The notes under the pieces: generated by a model
The model's database searches: none
The model's input: only the letters and a program-made list of their open reading frames with translations
Told to the model about the DNA's origin: nothing
Source of the DNA: Fibrobacter sp.
GTDB lineage: Bacteria; Fibrobacterota; Fibrobacteria; Fibrobacterales; Fibrobacteraceae
Direction: 5' to 3'
Assembly: GCA_017412605.1 (NCBI GenBank)
Contig: JAFPWY010000009.1
Span: 248,001 to 312,000, forward strand
DNA length: 64,000 nt
In this document: positions 15,505 through 25,040 of the stretch, in pieces
How positions within the stretch are numbered: position 1 is the stretch's first letter
Layout of the letters: every line of letters starts with the position of its first letter
Position numbers and translations under genes: made by a program

Positions 15505-17550
15505 ATGCGGGTTTCACATAATAATTTACTGTTATTCGCATTATTCGCCGGGGCCATCGTACTCCCGACAGCAATTCTGTCTATCCTGAGTTTTAGGAAC
15601 ATCCAGAACGAGATTTTCCTCGCTCAAAAGACGTTCGACGAAAACCGTTCTTCATTCCAAGCGGAAATCGAGAACGCGATCGAGAAAGAGCAGAACAAGA
15701 TTCTTCAAGAGACAAAAGCGGCATCCCTGTTCTTGTACGGACAACCGCACAGTCTACTCGATTTTGGTAACGCAACCACCTACAGAACCGTCGACGGTGT
15801 CGAGGCGATGTTCCTTTTCAACAAGGGACGCCTTGTCTATCCCGACATCTCGTCCAGGCATTTCATCAAGGCGTCCAACTACTCGACGAGCATCCCGAAT
15901 CCTATCGAGAAGCAGCTGTTCAAGGACGAGATTAACGGCAAGGATTACAATGCGGCCGTATTATCTCGTTCCATCCGCCTGATGCAATCCCCCTTCGAGA
16001 CCATGGACGACCAAGTGCAAAACATTCTCGGCCTCATCAGGCTGAGCTATAGGCACAAGGACTACGACGAAGCATTACGACTCCTGGACCTCCTCGAAAG
16101 GCAGCCGCGAACCCAGGGATACCTGCACGCAGACCTGACCCGTTCCATAAACCTCCTGCATTTTGACATCCTGGTTGAACAAAAGAAGCACCAAGAGGCC
16201 GAAGACTACTGCCTCAACATTTTAGGCCAGTTCCTGCACAGCGAAAGCATCGAAGACATTCCCTCGGCGAAATTCTTCTTTGAATCTGCGTTTACCCAGA
16301 TTCTTTCGTTCGAAGACCTGCCCAACGACAAGCGCGAAGCCTTCTGGAACCTACGCGAGAACTTCAACCGCCAAATTAGCGACATGGACATCCTGTACCG
16401 TCACAAGGAACTCTTCGACGAGACCATCTCCGACGAAGCCCAATCAAAGGACGGAGTTCTCTACAAGAGCAACGGAGACATTACCTTATTCAAAATGGGA
16501 TATCCGCTCCTTTCGGGCGACCAGATCGTGATAGCGAAAATCGACCCCGAAGCTTATTCTTCACGCATCCTTTCCAAACTGAACGCAACCGTCAAGAGCT
16601 GGAAAAACATCCCCTTCTCCATTACCAACGCATCGGATGCCGTCATCCTGGGAGCCATACCCGACACTGCAATCGTTCTTTCCCAGACAAATATCGGTCT
16701 AAGTCTGCAATGGGACTTAACCCTGTACGAAAAGGACATGCGCGAAATCCGCAAGGAATCCAGACAGAAGATGTTCCTGATGTACGGACTCCTCACGTTC
16801 TCCCTCATCACGGTGCTGCTAGGATCCTTCTTCATGTTCCGTTTCATCATCCAGGAACACAAGCTACTGGCCATGAAGGCGAACTTCCTCTCCAGCGTTT
16901 CGCACGAGCTCAAGACCCCGCTCACCTCCATCAAGATGTTCGCAGAAACCATGGCCCGAGGGCGCGTACAGAAGGTCGAAAAGATACAGGAGTACTCATC
17001 CCTTATCGGCAAGGAAGCAACTAGGCTCGAAAACCTCATCGGGGCAATCCTGAACTACACCCGCATGGAACACGGCAGGGGTGCATTCAAGTGGGAGAAA
17101 ATCGATTTCTCCGCCTGCGCCAAGAAGGTCTACGAATCCATGTACGACATCGGCATCGAGAAGGGACTTACGTTCCATACGCGCTTCGAGCCCGAGGCCT
17201 ATGTCATCGGTGACTACACGGCACTTTACAGTTTGGCTCAAAACCTTATTGAAAACGCCATCAAGTATACGAACGCTCCCGGCGACATCACCATCGAGGT
17301 GTACAACAGCGACGAACGCGCTACATTTTCCGTGGCGGACACCGGTGTCGGAATCGCCAGTTCCGAGCAAAAAAATATATTTAATAACTTCTATAGGGTA
17401 GGAGACGAAATGACTCGTAGCACAAAGGGATCCGGGCTCGGCCTGGCCATTGTCAAGAGAGTCGTCGAGACCCACAAGGCAACCATTTCTCTTTCCAGCA
17501 AACTCGGCAAGGGGTCCACATTTACCGTAAGGTTCAAAAAGGTAGAATAA
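15505..17550 (+). CDS. Membrane sensor histidine kinase
   Basis: A 681-residue two-component sensor. The first membrane segment (residues ~8-30) is followed by a long (~390-residue) extracytoplasmic region with helical-repeat character (ALRLLDLLERQP and similar), then a second membrane segment (LMYGLLTFSLITVLLGSFFMF, ~420-445). The transmitter has an H box VSHELKTPLTS with His467, N box NLIENAIKY, G1 DTGVGI and G2 GSGLGL. It should autophosphorylate and pass phosphate to the regulator encoded two bases downstream. The large periplasmic domain is not a standard PAS or Cache fold that I can recognise. The signal may come from the LysM and propeller partners in the same operon. Confidence 0.93.
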   Translation: MRVSHNNLLLFALFAGAIVLPTAILSILSFRNIQNEIFLAQKTFDENRSSFQAEIENAIEKEQNKILQETKAASLFLYGQPHSLLDFGNATTYRTVDGVEAMFLFNKGRLVYPDISSRHFIKASNYSTSIPNPIEKQLFKDEINGKDYNAAVLSRSIRLMQSPFETMDDQVQNILGLIRLSYRHKDYDEALRLLDLLERQPRTQGYLHADLTRSINLLHFDILVEQKKHQEAEDYCLNILGQFLHSESIEDIPSAKFFFESAFTQILSFEDLPNDKREAFWNLRENFNRQISDMDILYRHKELFDETISDEAQSKDGVLYKSNGDITLFKMGYPLLSGDQIVIAKIDPEAYSSRILSKLNATVKSWKNIPFSITNASDAVILGAIPDTAIVLSQTNIGLSLQWDLTLYEKDMREIRKESRQKMFLMYGLLTFSLITVLLGSFFMFRFIIQEHKLLAMKANFLSSVSHELKTPLTSIKMFAETMARGRVQKVEKIQEYSSLIGKEATRLENLIGAILNYTRMEHGRGAFKWEKIDFSACAKKVYESMYDIGIEKGLTFHTRFEPEAYVIGDYTALYSLAQNLIENAIKYTNAPGDITIEVYNSDERATFSVADTGVGIASSEQKNIFNNFYRVGDEMTRSTKGSGLGLAIVKRVVETHKATISLSSKLGKGSTFTVRFKKVE

Positions 17551-17551
17551 G

Positions 17552-18259
17552 ATGCAGCACAAAATCCTAATCGTTGAAGACGAAGAAATCATCCGGCTCG
17601 GTCTCCAAGACAACTTCGAGCTCGAAAACTACATCGTGGAAACGGCTGCTGACGGCGAAGAGGCCATCGCCAAGGCTGACTCATTCCTGCCGCACCTGGT
17701 CATCCTCGACTTGATGATTCCGAAAAAAAGCGGCTTCGAAGTTTGCCGAGTCATCCGCAAGAAGCACCCGGAATGCTTCATCATCATGCTCACGGCAAAG
17801 ACCGAAGAAACGAGCAAAGTCGCCGGCCTCGAAATGGGAGCTGACGACTACGTGACCAAGCCGTTCTCCATTCTGGAACTCCTCGCCCGCGTCAAGGCTT
17901 TTCTCCGTCGTGCCGACACGGCATCCCAGGCAAGCGTTCCCGCAGCCAACCAGGATTCCATTGACTTTTCCGGCATCCACCTCGACTTCAAGAAATACGA
18001 AGCGACCAAAAACGGTGCCGCGCTCGAAATGTCTGCCCGCGAATTCCAGATACTCAAGTACTTCTGGCAGCACCGCGGTGAAGTTGTCCTGCGCGAAGAC
18101 TTGCTGCAGGACATCTGGGGCTACACCCCCGACAACATGCCGTCCACCCGCACGATTGACAACCATATCGTGAACCTTCGCAAGAAGCTGGAAGACGACC
18201 AGGCCAACCCGAAAATCATCCTTTCCATCCGCGGAGCAGGTTACAAGTTCGATGCTTAA
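17552..18259 (+). CDS. OmpR/PhoB-family response regulator
   Basis: A 235-residue DNA-binding regulator. The receiver domain has the acidic pair ED at residues 9-10, phospho-acceptor Asp53 (LVILDLMIP), Thr in MLTAKTEE and Lys in VTKPFS. The C-terminal winged helix shows LEMSAREFQILKYF, REDLLQDIWGY, TRTIDNHIVNLRKKLE and the final SIRGAGYKF. It lies two bases after the kinase gene, so it is the cognate partner. Its own last eight bases overlap the next gene, which places a secreted protein under tight co-expression. Confidence 0.95.
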   Translation: MQHKILIVEDEEIIRLGLQDNFELENYIVETAADGEEAIAKADSFLPHLVILDLMIPKKSGFEVCRVIRKKHPECFIIMLTAKTEETSKVAGLEMGADDYVTKPFSILELLARVKAFLRRADTASQASVPAANQDSIDFSGIHLDFKKYEATKNGAALEMSAREFQILKYFWQHRGEVVLREDLLQDIWGYTPDNMPSTRTIDNHIVNLRKKLEDDQANPKIILSIRGAGYKFDA

Positions 18260-20777
18260 GATTCGCCATCACCTTTCGGCAATTTTGCACACCGCGTTCA
18301 CCGCCGGTGCGCTCTTCGCGCTTTGCGCCGGAGATGTTTTTGCCGACAGGATGGCATCTGACATCCAGGAAGCTATCTACAATTTCGAAATGAAGGGCAA
18401 CGTCAACGAGGCGGTCCGCATTCTCGAAAAAGTATCCAAGCAAGGCGACAAGGAAGATCAGCGCGAAGCCAACTTCTTCCTTGGAAAAATTTACGAACTG
18501 TCGGGTAGCAAAAACAGCGCCAACTATTATTACAAACAGAGTCTGCGAAAGACCAAGGAAACCGGCAAGGCTTACTGGCTTGCAGCACGTGCTGCATCGA
18601 CAAACGAATCTTCCGAGGCGCTCCTAAAAGAATCGCTGCGCGTCCGCTTCCCCATAAAAAAGATTTACTACGGGCCGACCACATATATCCTGCTACAGAA
18701 CAACAGCATCTATAAAATTGAAAACGACTCGTTAATCGAAATAAAGATACCCCTACCCATCAACGCCAGAATACTGACAATCAATTCCCAAGGAATCTGG
18801 TACCAGCGCCAAGAAAGAGACAGCCTTTTTTTCAAGCCGATACACCCCAAGACACCACAAACCTCGTTCAAGACCGAAGCAATAAAGAGTTTATACACGC
18901 ACAATAGCGAAACAGTCGCCATAGGCGCACACACCCTGACCATACTGAACAAGAAAGGGATACGCGCCGAAGTCACGGACAGATACAACAACTGTAAAAT
19001 CGAGGGTTTCTACGGGGCTACAGGGCACTACGTACTGAACTGTCCGGACAACGCACTCCATTTCATCTCGCCTACGGACGGCAGCGAGACATACAGCATC
19101 TCGCTTTTCGACGCCATCCCCTACGTGCTCATCGTCAAGAAAAAAATCTTCCTTGTGTCAGGCAATACGTTGTTCTGCTACCAGCCCAAGATCCAGTTTT
19201 CCCCTCTTTGGAAACTCCAGTTCAACAACATCGACGAAATCAGCGCATTTGAGGACAACATAACCGTACTCGAAGCATCCGGCAAGGTGACCCTGGTCAA
19301 CGAGGAACTCGGCATCCAAAAGGCAACACTACGCAGCGACGCCTCGTCCATCGCCCCCCTTTCGCAGGGAACCCTGGGCCTGTTCTCTAACGAAGGCGCG
19401 CTCAGCGTCGTGGACACCCTGCTACGTCCCCTCTGGCATTTCAACTTCTCAAAGCCCATTCTCTACGACCCCATCCACACGGACGGCAACATTTTCCTGG
19501 TATTCGACGACTACAATCTACAGGGTATCGCTCCGAACTATTACGGGTTCCGCCCGCTGCTTTCTGACCAGTATGTCTACAAGGCAGCGAGTCTCACGGA
19601 AGACAAGCAATGGAACGAACTGGCCCCGACGCTCGACACGCTGTTCAAGCTGGAACCGGGCAACGCAGAAGGCTGGTTTTTCAAGGCGCTTCTGCTAGAA
19701 AGCAACAAAAGCGACGAGAAAGACCGCCAAAACGCCTGGGCCGAAGCCGTCCGCCTGTCTGCCAGCAACCCGCAAGTCACCCAGCTCATCCTCAACCATT
19801 ACAGCAAGGCCATTAACGCCAAGTTCGTCAGCCTGTTAAACATTTCCCCGAAAACCCGCTATCCCAGATTCTTCGGCAACAAGAAGAACCTCTACACCAT
19901 CGATCCCGCAGCGGAACGACTTCTCTGTATCAATCCCGAAAGTGGCGAGATCCGTTGGACAAAGGCTCTTAACAAGATGGACAACAGCCCGGTCATGAGC
20001 AGCGACGAAAACACACTCGCGCTCGCCAGCGGATTCAACCTTTCTATCTACGATCTCAACAAGGATGCCGCCAACACAAAGCTCCAGCTTCCCGGAAAAG
20101 CCTTTGACATCAAGATCGAAAGCGACGCCATCTACGTTTCTACCTGGAACGGGTTCCTCCTGAAGTACCTGCGCAACGACAACAGGCTGGCCTGGTCCCG
20201 CAAGATTTACTCCGTCCCGTTCCTCTTCGCTCGAAGCGGAAACAAGATTCACCTTTCCAGTCTCGAAGGAGAAATCATCCGGTTGGGCGACGGTTCCGGA
20301 CAGGCAAAGGAAAACGGCCCGAGACTCCAGGGTTCCGTCACGCACCTAACGGCAAGCGATTCGTCGCTGATCATTGCCACTGGCAACAACCGCCTCCACA
20401 TCTACAGTCTAAAGAATCCCCGCAAGGACCCGATCCAGATATTGCTGGAATCCCCGATATCCTCGCTCCAAAGCATAAAGTACCAAGGCGAGAACATGCT
20501 CGTCCTCGGGCTTTCGAATCAGAACATTCTCCTCTATAACGAATCCGGCACCCCCCTTTGGAAATACCAGGGACACAGTTCCATCTTTACCCAGCCCATC
20601 GTCAGTGACGACATCGCATGGATTGACCAAGGAAACGAAGTTGTCGGCATTTCCCTCAAGGACGGAAAGGAAAAGAAGGCCTTCAGCACACCCGGAGGCG
20701 CTGGCGCCCCCTACATAACCAACCATACGTTATTCAGTGCATCGCCCAAGCGAATTCTCTACGGATTTACCCTCTAG
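18252..20777 (+). CDS. Secreted TPR / beta-propeller (PQQ-like) protein
   Basis: An 841-residue protein with a signal peptide (cleavage near DVFADR, residue ~32). A TPR-like helical part follows (residues ~35-115: NFEMKGNVNEAVRILEKV, ANFFLGKIYELSG). Two sets of beta-propeller blades come next, ~150-450 and ~540-841, with motifs such as ILNKKGI, ENDSLIEI, LLCINPESGEIRWTKAL and GTPLWKYQGH that resemble PQQ/WD-like repeats. A second helical-repeat insert (ALLLESNKSDEKDRQNAWAEA) lies around 455-520. It likely works in the periplasm as a binding platform. The start overlaps the response-regulator gene, so it belongs to the same operon and may feed the sensor kinase. No catalytic signature is seen. 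Confidence 0.75.
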   Translation: MLKIRHHLSAILHTAFTAGALFALCAGDVFADRMASDIQEAIYNFEMKGNVNEAVRILEKVSKQGDKEDQREANFFLGKIYELSGSKNSANYYYKQSLRKTKETGKAYWLAARAASTNESSEALLKESLRVRFPIKKIYYGPTTYILLQNNSIYKIENDSLIEIKIPLPINARILTINSQGIWYQRQERDSLFFKPIHPKTPQTSFKTEAIKSLYTHNSETVAIGAHTLTILNKKGIRAEVTDRYNNCKIEGFYGATGHYVLNCPDNALHFISPTDGSETYSISLFDAIPYVLIVKKKIFLVSGNTLFCYQPKIQFSPLWKLQFNNIDEISAFEDNITVLEASGKVTLVNEELGIQKATLRSDASSIAPLSQGTLGLFSNEGALSVVDTLLRPLWHFNFSKPILYDPIHTDGNIFLVFDDYNLQGIAPNYYGFRPLLSDQYVYKAASLTEDKQWNELAPTLDTLFKLEPGNAEGWFFKALLLESNKSDEKDRQNAWAEAVRLSASNPQVTQLILNHYSKAINAKFVSLLNISPKTRYPRFFGNKKNLYTIDPAAERLLCINPESGEIRWTKALNKMDNSPVMSSDENTLALASGFNLSIYDLNKDAANTKLQLPGKAFDIKIESDAIYVSTWNGFLLKYLRNDNRLAWSRKIYSVPFLFARSGNKIHLSSLEGEIIRLGDGSGQAKENGPRLQGSVTHLTASDSSLIIATGNNRLHIYSLKNPRKDPIQILLESPISSLQSIKYQGENMLVLGLSNQNILLYNESGTPLWKYQGHSSIFTQPIVSDDIAWIDQGNEVVGISLKDGKEKKAFSTPGGAGAPYITNHTLFSASPKRILYGFTL

Positions 20778-20894
20778 TATCGCATTTCCCTCTACAATAG
20801 GGTGCATCCAAAGTAAAACATTCCAAACAAAAATATACTTTTACGTAAAATCGGGCCAAAGTAGCACTTTATATGGCCTGTTAATAAAAATTTA

Positions 20895-20924
20895 TTGTAT
20901 TTTTCTTAAAAATATCACTATCTT
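20895..20924 (+). promoter_or_regulatory. Candidate promoter of oligopeptide-binding lipoprotein gene
   Basis: TTGTAT (20895-20900), 18-base spacer, TATCTT (20919-20924), which also reads as TATCTTTA, 7 of 8 to TAnnTTTG. It lies in an AT-rich 173-base gap; the ATG at 20951 has a GGGGA ribosome-site remnant. Confidence 0.35.
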
Positions 20925-20950
20925 TATGGAAATAAATATTCGGGGATTTT

Positions 20951-22717
20951 ATGAGCAAATTTATTATAGTCCGCAACTTTTTTTTCAAAACGGCCGCTGT
21001 AGCATCTGTTTTAGTCTTTGCTGCATGCCAGGACGAAAAAACTGAACCCGTTGCCACGAATGATTCCGAATACCCCCGCAACGAGACCCTATACATCGGA
21101 GGCTTTGACTGGGCTCCGCCGACAACGTTCAACCCGTTGGACTACGACCCTAACTTCCCTGTCGACGGGAACGTTAGAATCATGTACGAGACCCTGGTCA
21201 CCTACAACCAGCTCACGGGCAAGCTGGAACCGATGCTTGCAGAAAGTTTCAAGCAAAACGAGAACTCCATTAGCGTAACCCTTGACCAAAGGGCCAAATG
21301 GAGTGACGGCAAACCGGTGACCGTGGACGACGTCATCTACAGTTTCCGTATCGACTCCCTGCTGCCGACCCCGCGCCACGACAACTGGAAATACATTTCC
21401 AGCATCACATCGGAAGGCAAGGTCATCACGTTCAACTTCTCCGAAAACAAGAACCCGCTCATTCTTCTGAACGCCATTGCCGAGACATCGATTCTGCCCA
21501 AGGCCGTATTCGAGCCCATCGTCAACGCCGCCAAGAGCGGAGATGGTTTCGACATGGCCAAGATTACGGAATTCAAGAACGACAAGAATCCCGTTGTCTC
21601 CGGACCGTACAACCTCAAGACTTATTCCCCCGACAAGATTGTTCTCGAAAGGAACGACAGCTACTGGGGCAACGTAAAGCATAATGGCAAGAAGCCGGCC
21701 CCCAAGTACATCATCCATTCGCTGTACAACGGAAACAACCACTTCAACAGCGCCATGACCAAGGGCAACCTCGACATATCGTCCATCTTCCTGCCGCGTA
21801 TTTGGGAGAAGGCGAAGGACAGCATCCGGGCCTGGAGCCGCGAAGAACCGTTCCACCAGCCGGGTTCCATCACGACGCTCATCGTCGCGATCAACAATCC
21901 TCCGCTTGACGATGTCGCGCTGCGCCGCGCCATGATGCATTCCATCAACTTCGAAAAGATCAAGGCTCGCGCCATCTCGAACTACACTCCGGCAATGCAG
22001 CCTGGCTTCATCCTCCCGTTCGGTTCCGAGGCTAAATACTTCAACAAGGAAGACGCCGCCGAATTCGGTTACAGCTACAACACGGACAAGGCAAAGGCGA
22101 TTCTCGCCGAGGCCGGATATGGCTGGAACGACGAAGGGAAACTGGTAGGCCCGGATAAGCAGCCCGTCCGCCCCTTCTCCATCGAATGCCCGCAAGGATG
22201 GACCGACTGGGAAGACGCCATCAAGGTTATCGCCGAATCCTTCGGGGAAATCGGCATCACCGCCGAACAGAAGTTCGTGGACTACGGCGTATGGGACAAG
22301 GATCTTCGCCTTGGAACATTTGATTTCGCCATGAAGACGCAGACAGCCGAACTTTCTGCCGCAACTCCATGGACCCGCTTCAGCCAGGTCATGGGAGCCG
22401 TATCCTTCAAGCCGGCCGGAGAAGATGCTTTTGCCAACCAGGGCCGTTACCAGAACCCGGAAGCAGACGAAATCCTAGCCCGCATTCCCGCCGAAACGAA
22501 CGAGGCTGCGCTCATCGAGGATTACCGCAAGCTCAACAAGATCTTCATGGAAACTGTCCCCGTGATGCCGGTTCTCTACCGTCCCACGCAGTACTACCAG
22601 TTCTCCACCAAGCACTGGACGAACTTCCCCACTGAAGAGAATCCATACGCACCTCCGCAGCACCTCATCGTGGCTGCAGGCGTAAATGCCCTGTGGCAAA
22701 TAAAGCAGGTCAAGTAA
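20951..22717 (+). CDS. ABC transporter substrate-binding lipoprotein, OppA/DppA family
   Basis: A 588-residue solute-binding protein of family 5 (peptide/nickel/opine class). It has a lipoprotein signal ending in FAAC at residue ~25. The mature part follows the family: LAESFKQNENSISVTLDQRAKWSDGKPVTVDDVIYSF, then YWG near the first hinge, ALRRAMMHSINFEKI, and Trp-rich C-terminal segments (GWTDWEDAIKVIAESFGEIGI). It captures ligand outside the inner membrane for an ABC permease. No permease or ATPase genes adjoin it, so it is an orphan that must use a transporter elsewhere or serve as a receptor. It is a single gene with its own terminator. The ligand cannot be predicted. Confidence 0.9.
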   Translation: MSKFIIVRNFFFKTAAVASVLVFAACQDEKTEPVATNDSEYPRNETLYIGGFDWAPPTTFNPLDYDPNFPVDGNVRIMYETLVTYNQLTGKLEPMLAESFKQNENSISVTLDQRAKWSDGKPVTVDDVIYSFRIDSLLPTPRHDNWKYISSITSEGKVITFNFSENKNPLILLNAIAETSILPKAVFEPIVNAAKSGDGFDMAKITEFKNDKNPVVSGPYNLKTYSPDKIVLERNDSYWGNVKHNGKKPAPKYIIHSLYNGNNHFNSAMTKGNLDISSIFLPRIWEKAKDSIRAWSREEPFHQPGSITTLIVAINNPPLDDVALRRAMMHSINFEKIKARAISNYTPAMQPGFILPFGSEAKYFNKEDAAEFGYSYNTDKAKAILAEAGYGWNDEGKLVGPDKQPVRPFSIECPQGWTDWEDAIKVIAESFGEIGITAEQKFVDYGVWDKDLRLGTFDFAMKTQTAELSAATPWTRFSQVMGAVSFKPAGEDAFANQGRYQNPEADEILARIPAETNEAALIEDYRKLNKIFMETVPVMPVLYRPTQYYQFSTKHWTNFPTEENPYAPPQHLIVAAGVNALWQIKQVK

Positions 22718-22755
22718 GCGAAATCGGGCATTCTTACGAAATCATTTTTTTCGCG

Positions 22756-22783
22756 AAAAAGACTCCCATACGGGAGTCTTTTT
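22756..22783 (+). terminator. Terminator of OppA-like gene
   Basis: Perfect 12-base stem AAAAAGACTCCC / GGGAGTCTTTTT with loop ATAC. The arms end in A5/T5, so it could work on both strands. Confidence 0.9.
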
Positions 22784-22785
22784 CG

Positions 22786-22813
22786 TTGTCAAGGCATTTT
22801 TTTTATATTTTTG
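22786..22813 (+). promoter_or_regulatory. Bacteroidota-like promoter of pssA
   Basis: TTG (22786-22788) followed 17 bases later by TATTTTTG (22806-22813), an exact TAnnTTTG. The leader to the GTG start at 22838 carries AAAGGAG. This is the only exact element in the window that also has a plausible -33 TTG at proper spacing. Confidence 0.5.
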
Positions 22814-22837
22814 AACCAGTCCTACAAAGGAGCTCCC

Positions 22838-23650
22838 GTGAACAAGTTACGCTACATTTTCCCGAATGCTTTTACAAGTCTCAACTTCATGCTCGGCGTG
22901 TTCGCCATCTGCTGGGCAACAGGCTCCTTTGACAGCATCTCGTCGCCCGGGACCGACACCATCCGCATGAGCGCCTACTTCATTCTGCTCTGCGTCCTCT
23001 TCGACAAGCTCGACGGGTTCGCCGCACGACTGGTCAACGCCAGTTCCGAGTTCGGAGCCCAGTTCGACAGCCTTGCCGACCTGATCGCTTTCGGTGTCGC
23101 CCCCGCATTCTGCATCTTGTACGCCTACAAGGGATTCGCCCCCGAATGGTTCCAGTCCCATTTTGCACTTTTGATTGTCGTGTTCAGCATCTACGTGCTC
23201 TGCGCCGCCATGCGTCTTGCCAAGTATAACGCGCTGGACTCCGACACATACCACCACCACTTTTCCGGTGTCCCCTCGACATTCGCCGGCGCTATCAACG
23301 CCATCACCATCGTGTTCTTCAAGTCCCGCGGGCTGTTCGACGGAGCCGATTCCGCAGCACTGTTCCTCCCCGTCGCCATCCTGTTCGTTACAGGCATCCT
23401 GATGGTGAGCCCCGTGTTCCTGCCGAAGCTCCAGCCGCGCAAGAACAAGATTTTCAATACCTTCCAGGCGGTTCTTATCGTCATTACCTACGTCTGCGCA
23501 TTCTTCTTTGTCTCAGACGTCATCCCGTTCCTGTACGAATACCTGTTGCTCCTTGTTGGTGGCTACCTGACCATCGGTCTTGCCATCGGGTTCATTAACC
23601 GCAAGAAGATTATCGCCGAAGCCAAGGCGGAAAAAGAAAAGGCCGCCTAG
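22838..23650 (+). CDS. pssA: CDP-diacylglycerol-serine O-phosphatidyltransferase
   Basis: A 270-residue integral membrane enzyme making phosphatidylserine, the precursor of phosphatidylethanolamine. The CDP-alcohol phosphotransferase signature DGx2ARx8Gx3Dx3D is intact (DGFAARLVNASSEFGAQFDSLAD). It is preceded by the first helix and the NAFTSLNFMLGVFAI region typical of bacterial type II PssA. About eight membrane helices follow, with a basic C-terminus. A TTG at 22811 is possible, but GTG 22838 is chosen because AAAGGAG lies just upstream. The converging mpaA gene overlaps its end by four bases. Confidence 0.92.
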   Translation: MNKLRYIFPNAFTSLNFMLGVFAICWATGSFDSISSPGTDTIRMSAYFILLCVLFDKLDGFAARLVNASSEFGAQFDSLADLIAFGVAPAFCILYAYKGFAPEWFQSHFALLIVVFSIYVLCAAMRLAKYNALDSDTYHHHFSGVPSTFAGAINAITIVFFKSRGLFDGADSAALFLPVAILFVTGILMVSPVFLPKLQPRKNKIFNTFQAVLIVITYVCAFFFVSDVIPFLYEYLLLLVGGYLTIGLAIGFINRKKIIAEAKAEKEKAA

Positions 23651-24354
23651 CGCGGAACGGGGCCAGCCAGGAATCGGGCAAAGGCCTCGCCATAGCGGTT
23701 GTACAGCATTTCCAGCGACATCCTGGGCAATTCAAGCGTAACGCATTCGGTGCTGTTTTCGTTGCACCACGTTCCAAGGCTCCCCGGAGTCTCGTACCCG
23801 ACATCGGGAACCCAGGGCAAGCCAAACACGTCCTGCAGGGCAGCGACCAGCGGGGTCCTTTGCGGAGCATCCAGGCATCCCAGCGGCGCATGTATCGACA
23901 GGATAGACCTGGGGCACAAGTTTCGGACCAAATCCACCAGCGCGCCGGTCTCCGGTTCACTGGCAGGGGCATTCCCGGCGGATAACAACGTATCGCGGGC
24001 ACATTCCAGGACAGAACGCGAGCCGACACACCCCTGCTTCCAGTTCGACGTCGCAAAGTTGCGGTTGAGGTCGACTCCCGATGCATTACCGCGCGTTCCC
24101 ATGACCATTCCGTCAGGATTGGCGCACAGCACAACAGCCGTATGCTCCAAAGCTTGCGGCTGAAGGCGCATCGCTCGGCTCAACAGGAAAGTCGTCTCGG
24201 GCTCTTCCCCATGGATTCCCGCAACGACAAGGAGTTCCGTACTGCCGACAGACGGGAAATACTGTAGAGGCGCCCCGAGTACGGAACGACCATACGTTTC
24301 GAGCTTCAAGCGGAACAAGCCACGGTTCTCAGGCGAAAAGTCTAGCGCAATCAT
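23647..24354 (-). CDS. mpaA: Murein peptide amidase, M14 carboxypeptidase family
   Basis: A 235-residue zinc peptidase resembling MpaA, which cleaves the gamma-D-Glu-meso-DAP bond of recycled murein peptides in the cytoplasm. Zinc ligands are in GIHGEEPET (HxxE) and the later His in SIHAP. The substrate/oxyanion segment is NPDGM...TRGNASGVDLNRNF, and the catalytic Glu lies in ECVTLELP. Length is close to E. coli MpaA (~240) and there is no signal peptide. The gene overlaps the upstream carboxypeptidase gene by four bases (ATGA), so the two are coupled and likely serve the same muropeptide pathway. Confidence 0.88.
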   Translation of the reverse strand: MIALDFSPENRGLFRLKLETYGRSVLGAPLQYFPSVGSTELLVVAGIHGEEPETTFLLSRAMRLQPQALEHTAVVLCANPDGMVMGTRGNASGVDLNRNFATSNWKQGCVGSRSVLECARDTLLSAGNAPASEPETGALVDLVRNLCPRSILSIHAPLGCLDAPQRTPLVAALQDVFGLPWVPDVGYETPGSLGTWCNENSTECVTLELPRMSLEMLYNRYGEAFARFLAGPVPR

Positions 24355-25040
24355 ATAAAGTACGGATAAATGTATTCCTCGGCTAGCGTGTCAAGCCGGG
24401 CCAAGATGACCTTCTTGCAGGCGATGTCTGTAGTCTCGTAAATGTGGCGTAGCGTATCGAGCGAGAAGGATTCCAGCAACCTGCGCGACGTAGGCAGGTG
24501 TGCGATGTGCCAGCGTTCCGGACGGATCTTCCCGCGCCCCGGGACAAACACACGATTGAAGCCGAACGAGGATTTCTCGCCCGAACCGAAAACTTCATCC
24601 AAGAAAGAGTGGAACGGAGCGAACATCCCGTCGCATTCGGCTGGCGTGAGCTGCACCTCGTAATTTTCAGGGCAGGCGTTCGCATCAACAACGTCTAAAT
24701 CGGAGCCTAGGTGATGGCGGCTTGCGCCGGGCAGAGCAGACCACGTGAGGATGGCATACATCAGTTCCTCCTCGTCGCTTGGGACAGGCATCGGCACACC
24801 GTCGGCAGAAAGCAGCGGCAATTCTCCACTCGCCTTGCGGTTCCAAATGGAAAGCTGGCGTTCGAACGAGCGGTACGCCGATTCAATCCTGAGTTTGAAG
24901 CCTCGCACCGCAGCCAAGGAGGAAAGTTTTTCCAGACTCGGAAGAATATCGCGGTGGACATTGTACTCGCCGACAGCAACGAGGTCCGGCGATCCAAGGC
25001 CATAAGGCAACAAATCAGCAGACAAAGGACTCACGGGCAT
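24351..25040 (-). CDS. LAS-family D-Ala-D-Ala carboxypeptidase (VanY-like)
   Basis: A ~229-residue zinc DD- or LD-carboxypeptidase. The LAS motifs are intact: SAYRSFERQ, SRHHLGSDLDV (zinc His and Asp) and ERWHIAH (catalytic Glu and zinc His). No signal peptide is seen, so it may act on cytoplasmic recycled peptides with MpaA. Start: ATG 25040 has GGGAGG just upstream and overlaps ruvC by 10 bases. An ATG at 25073 in the same frame would add 11 residues but has a poorer site and a 43-base overlap. Either is possible. It sits in a three-gene leftward operon with ruvC first and mpaA last. Confidence 0.85.
   Translation of the reverse strand: MPVSPLSADLLPYGLGSPDLVAVGEYNVHRDILPSLEKLSSLAAVRGFKLRIESAYRSFERQLSIWNRKASGELPLLSADGVPMPVPSDEEELMYAILTWSALPGASRHHLGSDLDVVDANACPENYEVQLTPAECDGMFAPFHSFLDEVFGSGEKSSFGFNRVFVPGRGKIRPERWHIAHLPTSRRLLESFSLDTLRHIYETTDIACKKVILARLDTLAEEYIYPYFI

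Noticed and set aside
22811-22837. TTG start for pssA
   Set aside because: The AAAGGAG site lies inside this extension and points to GTG 22838.
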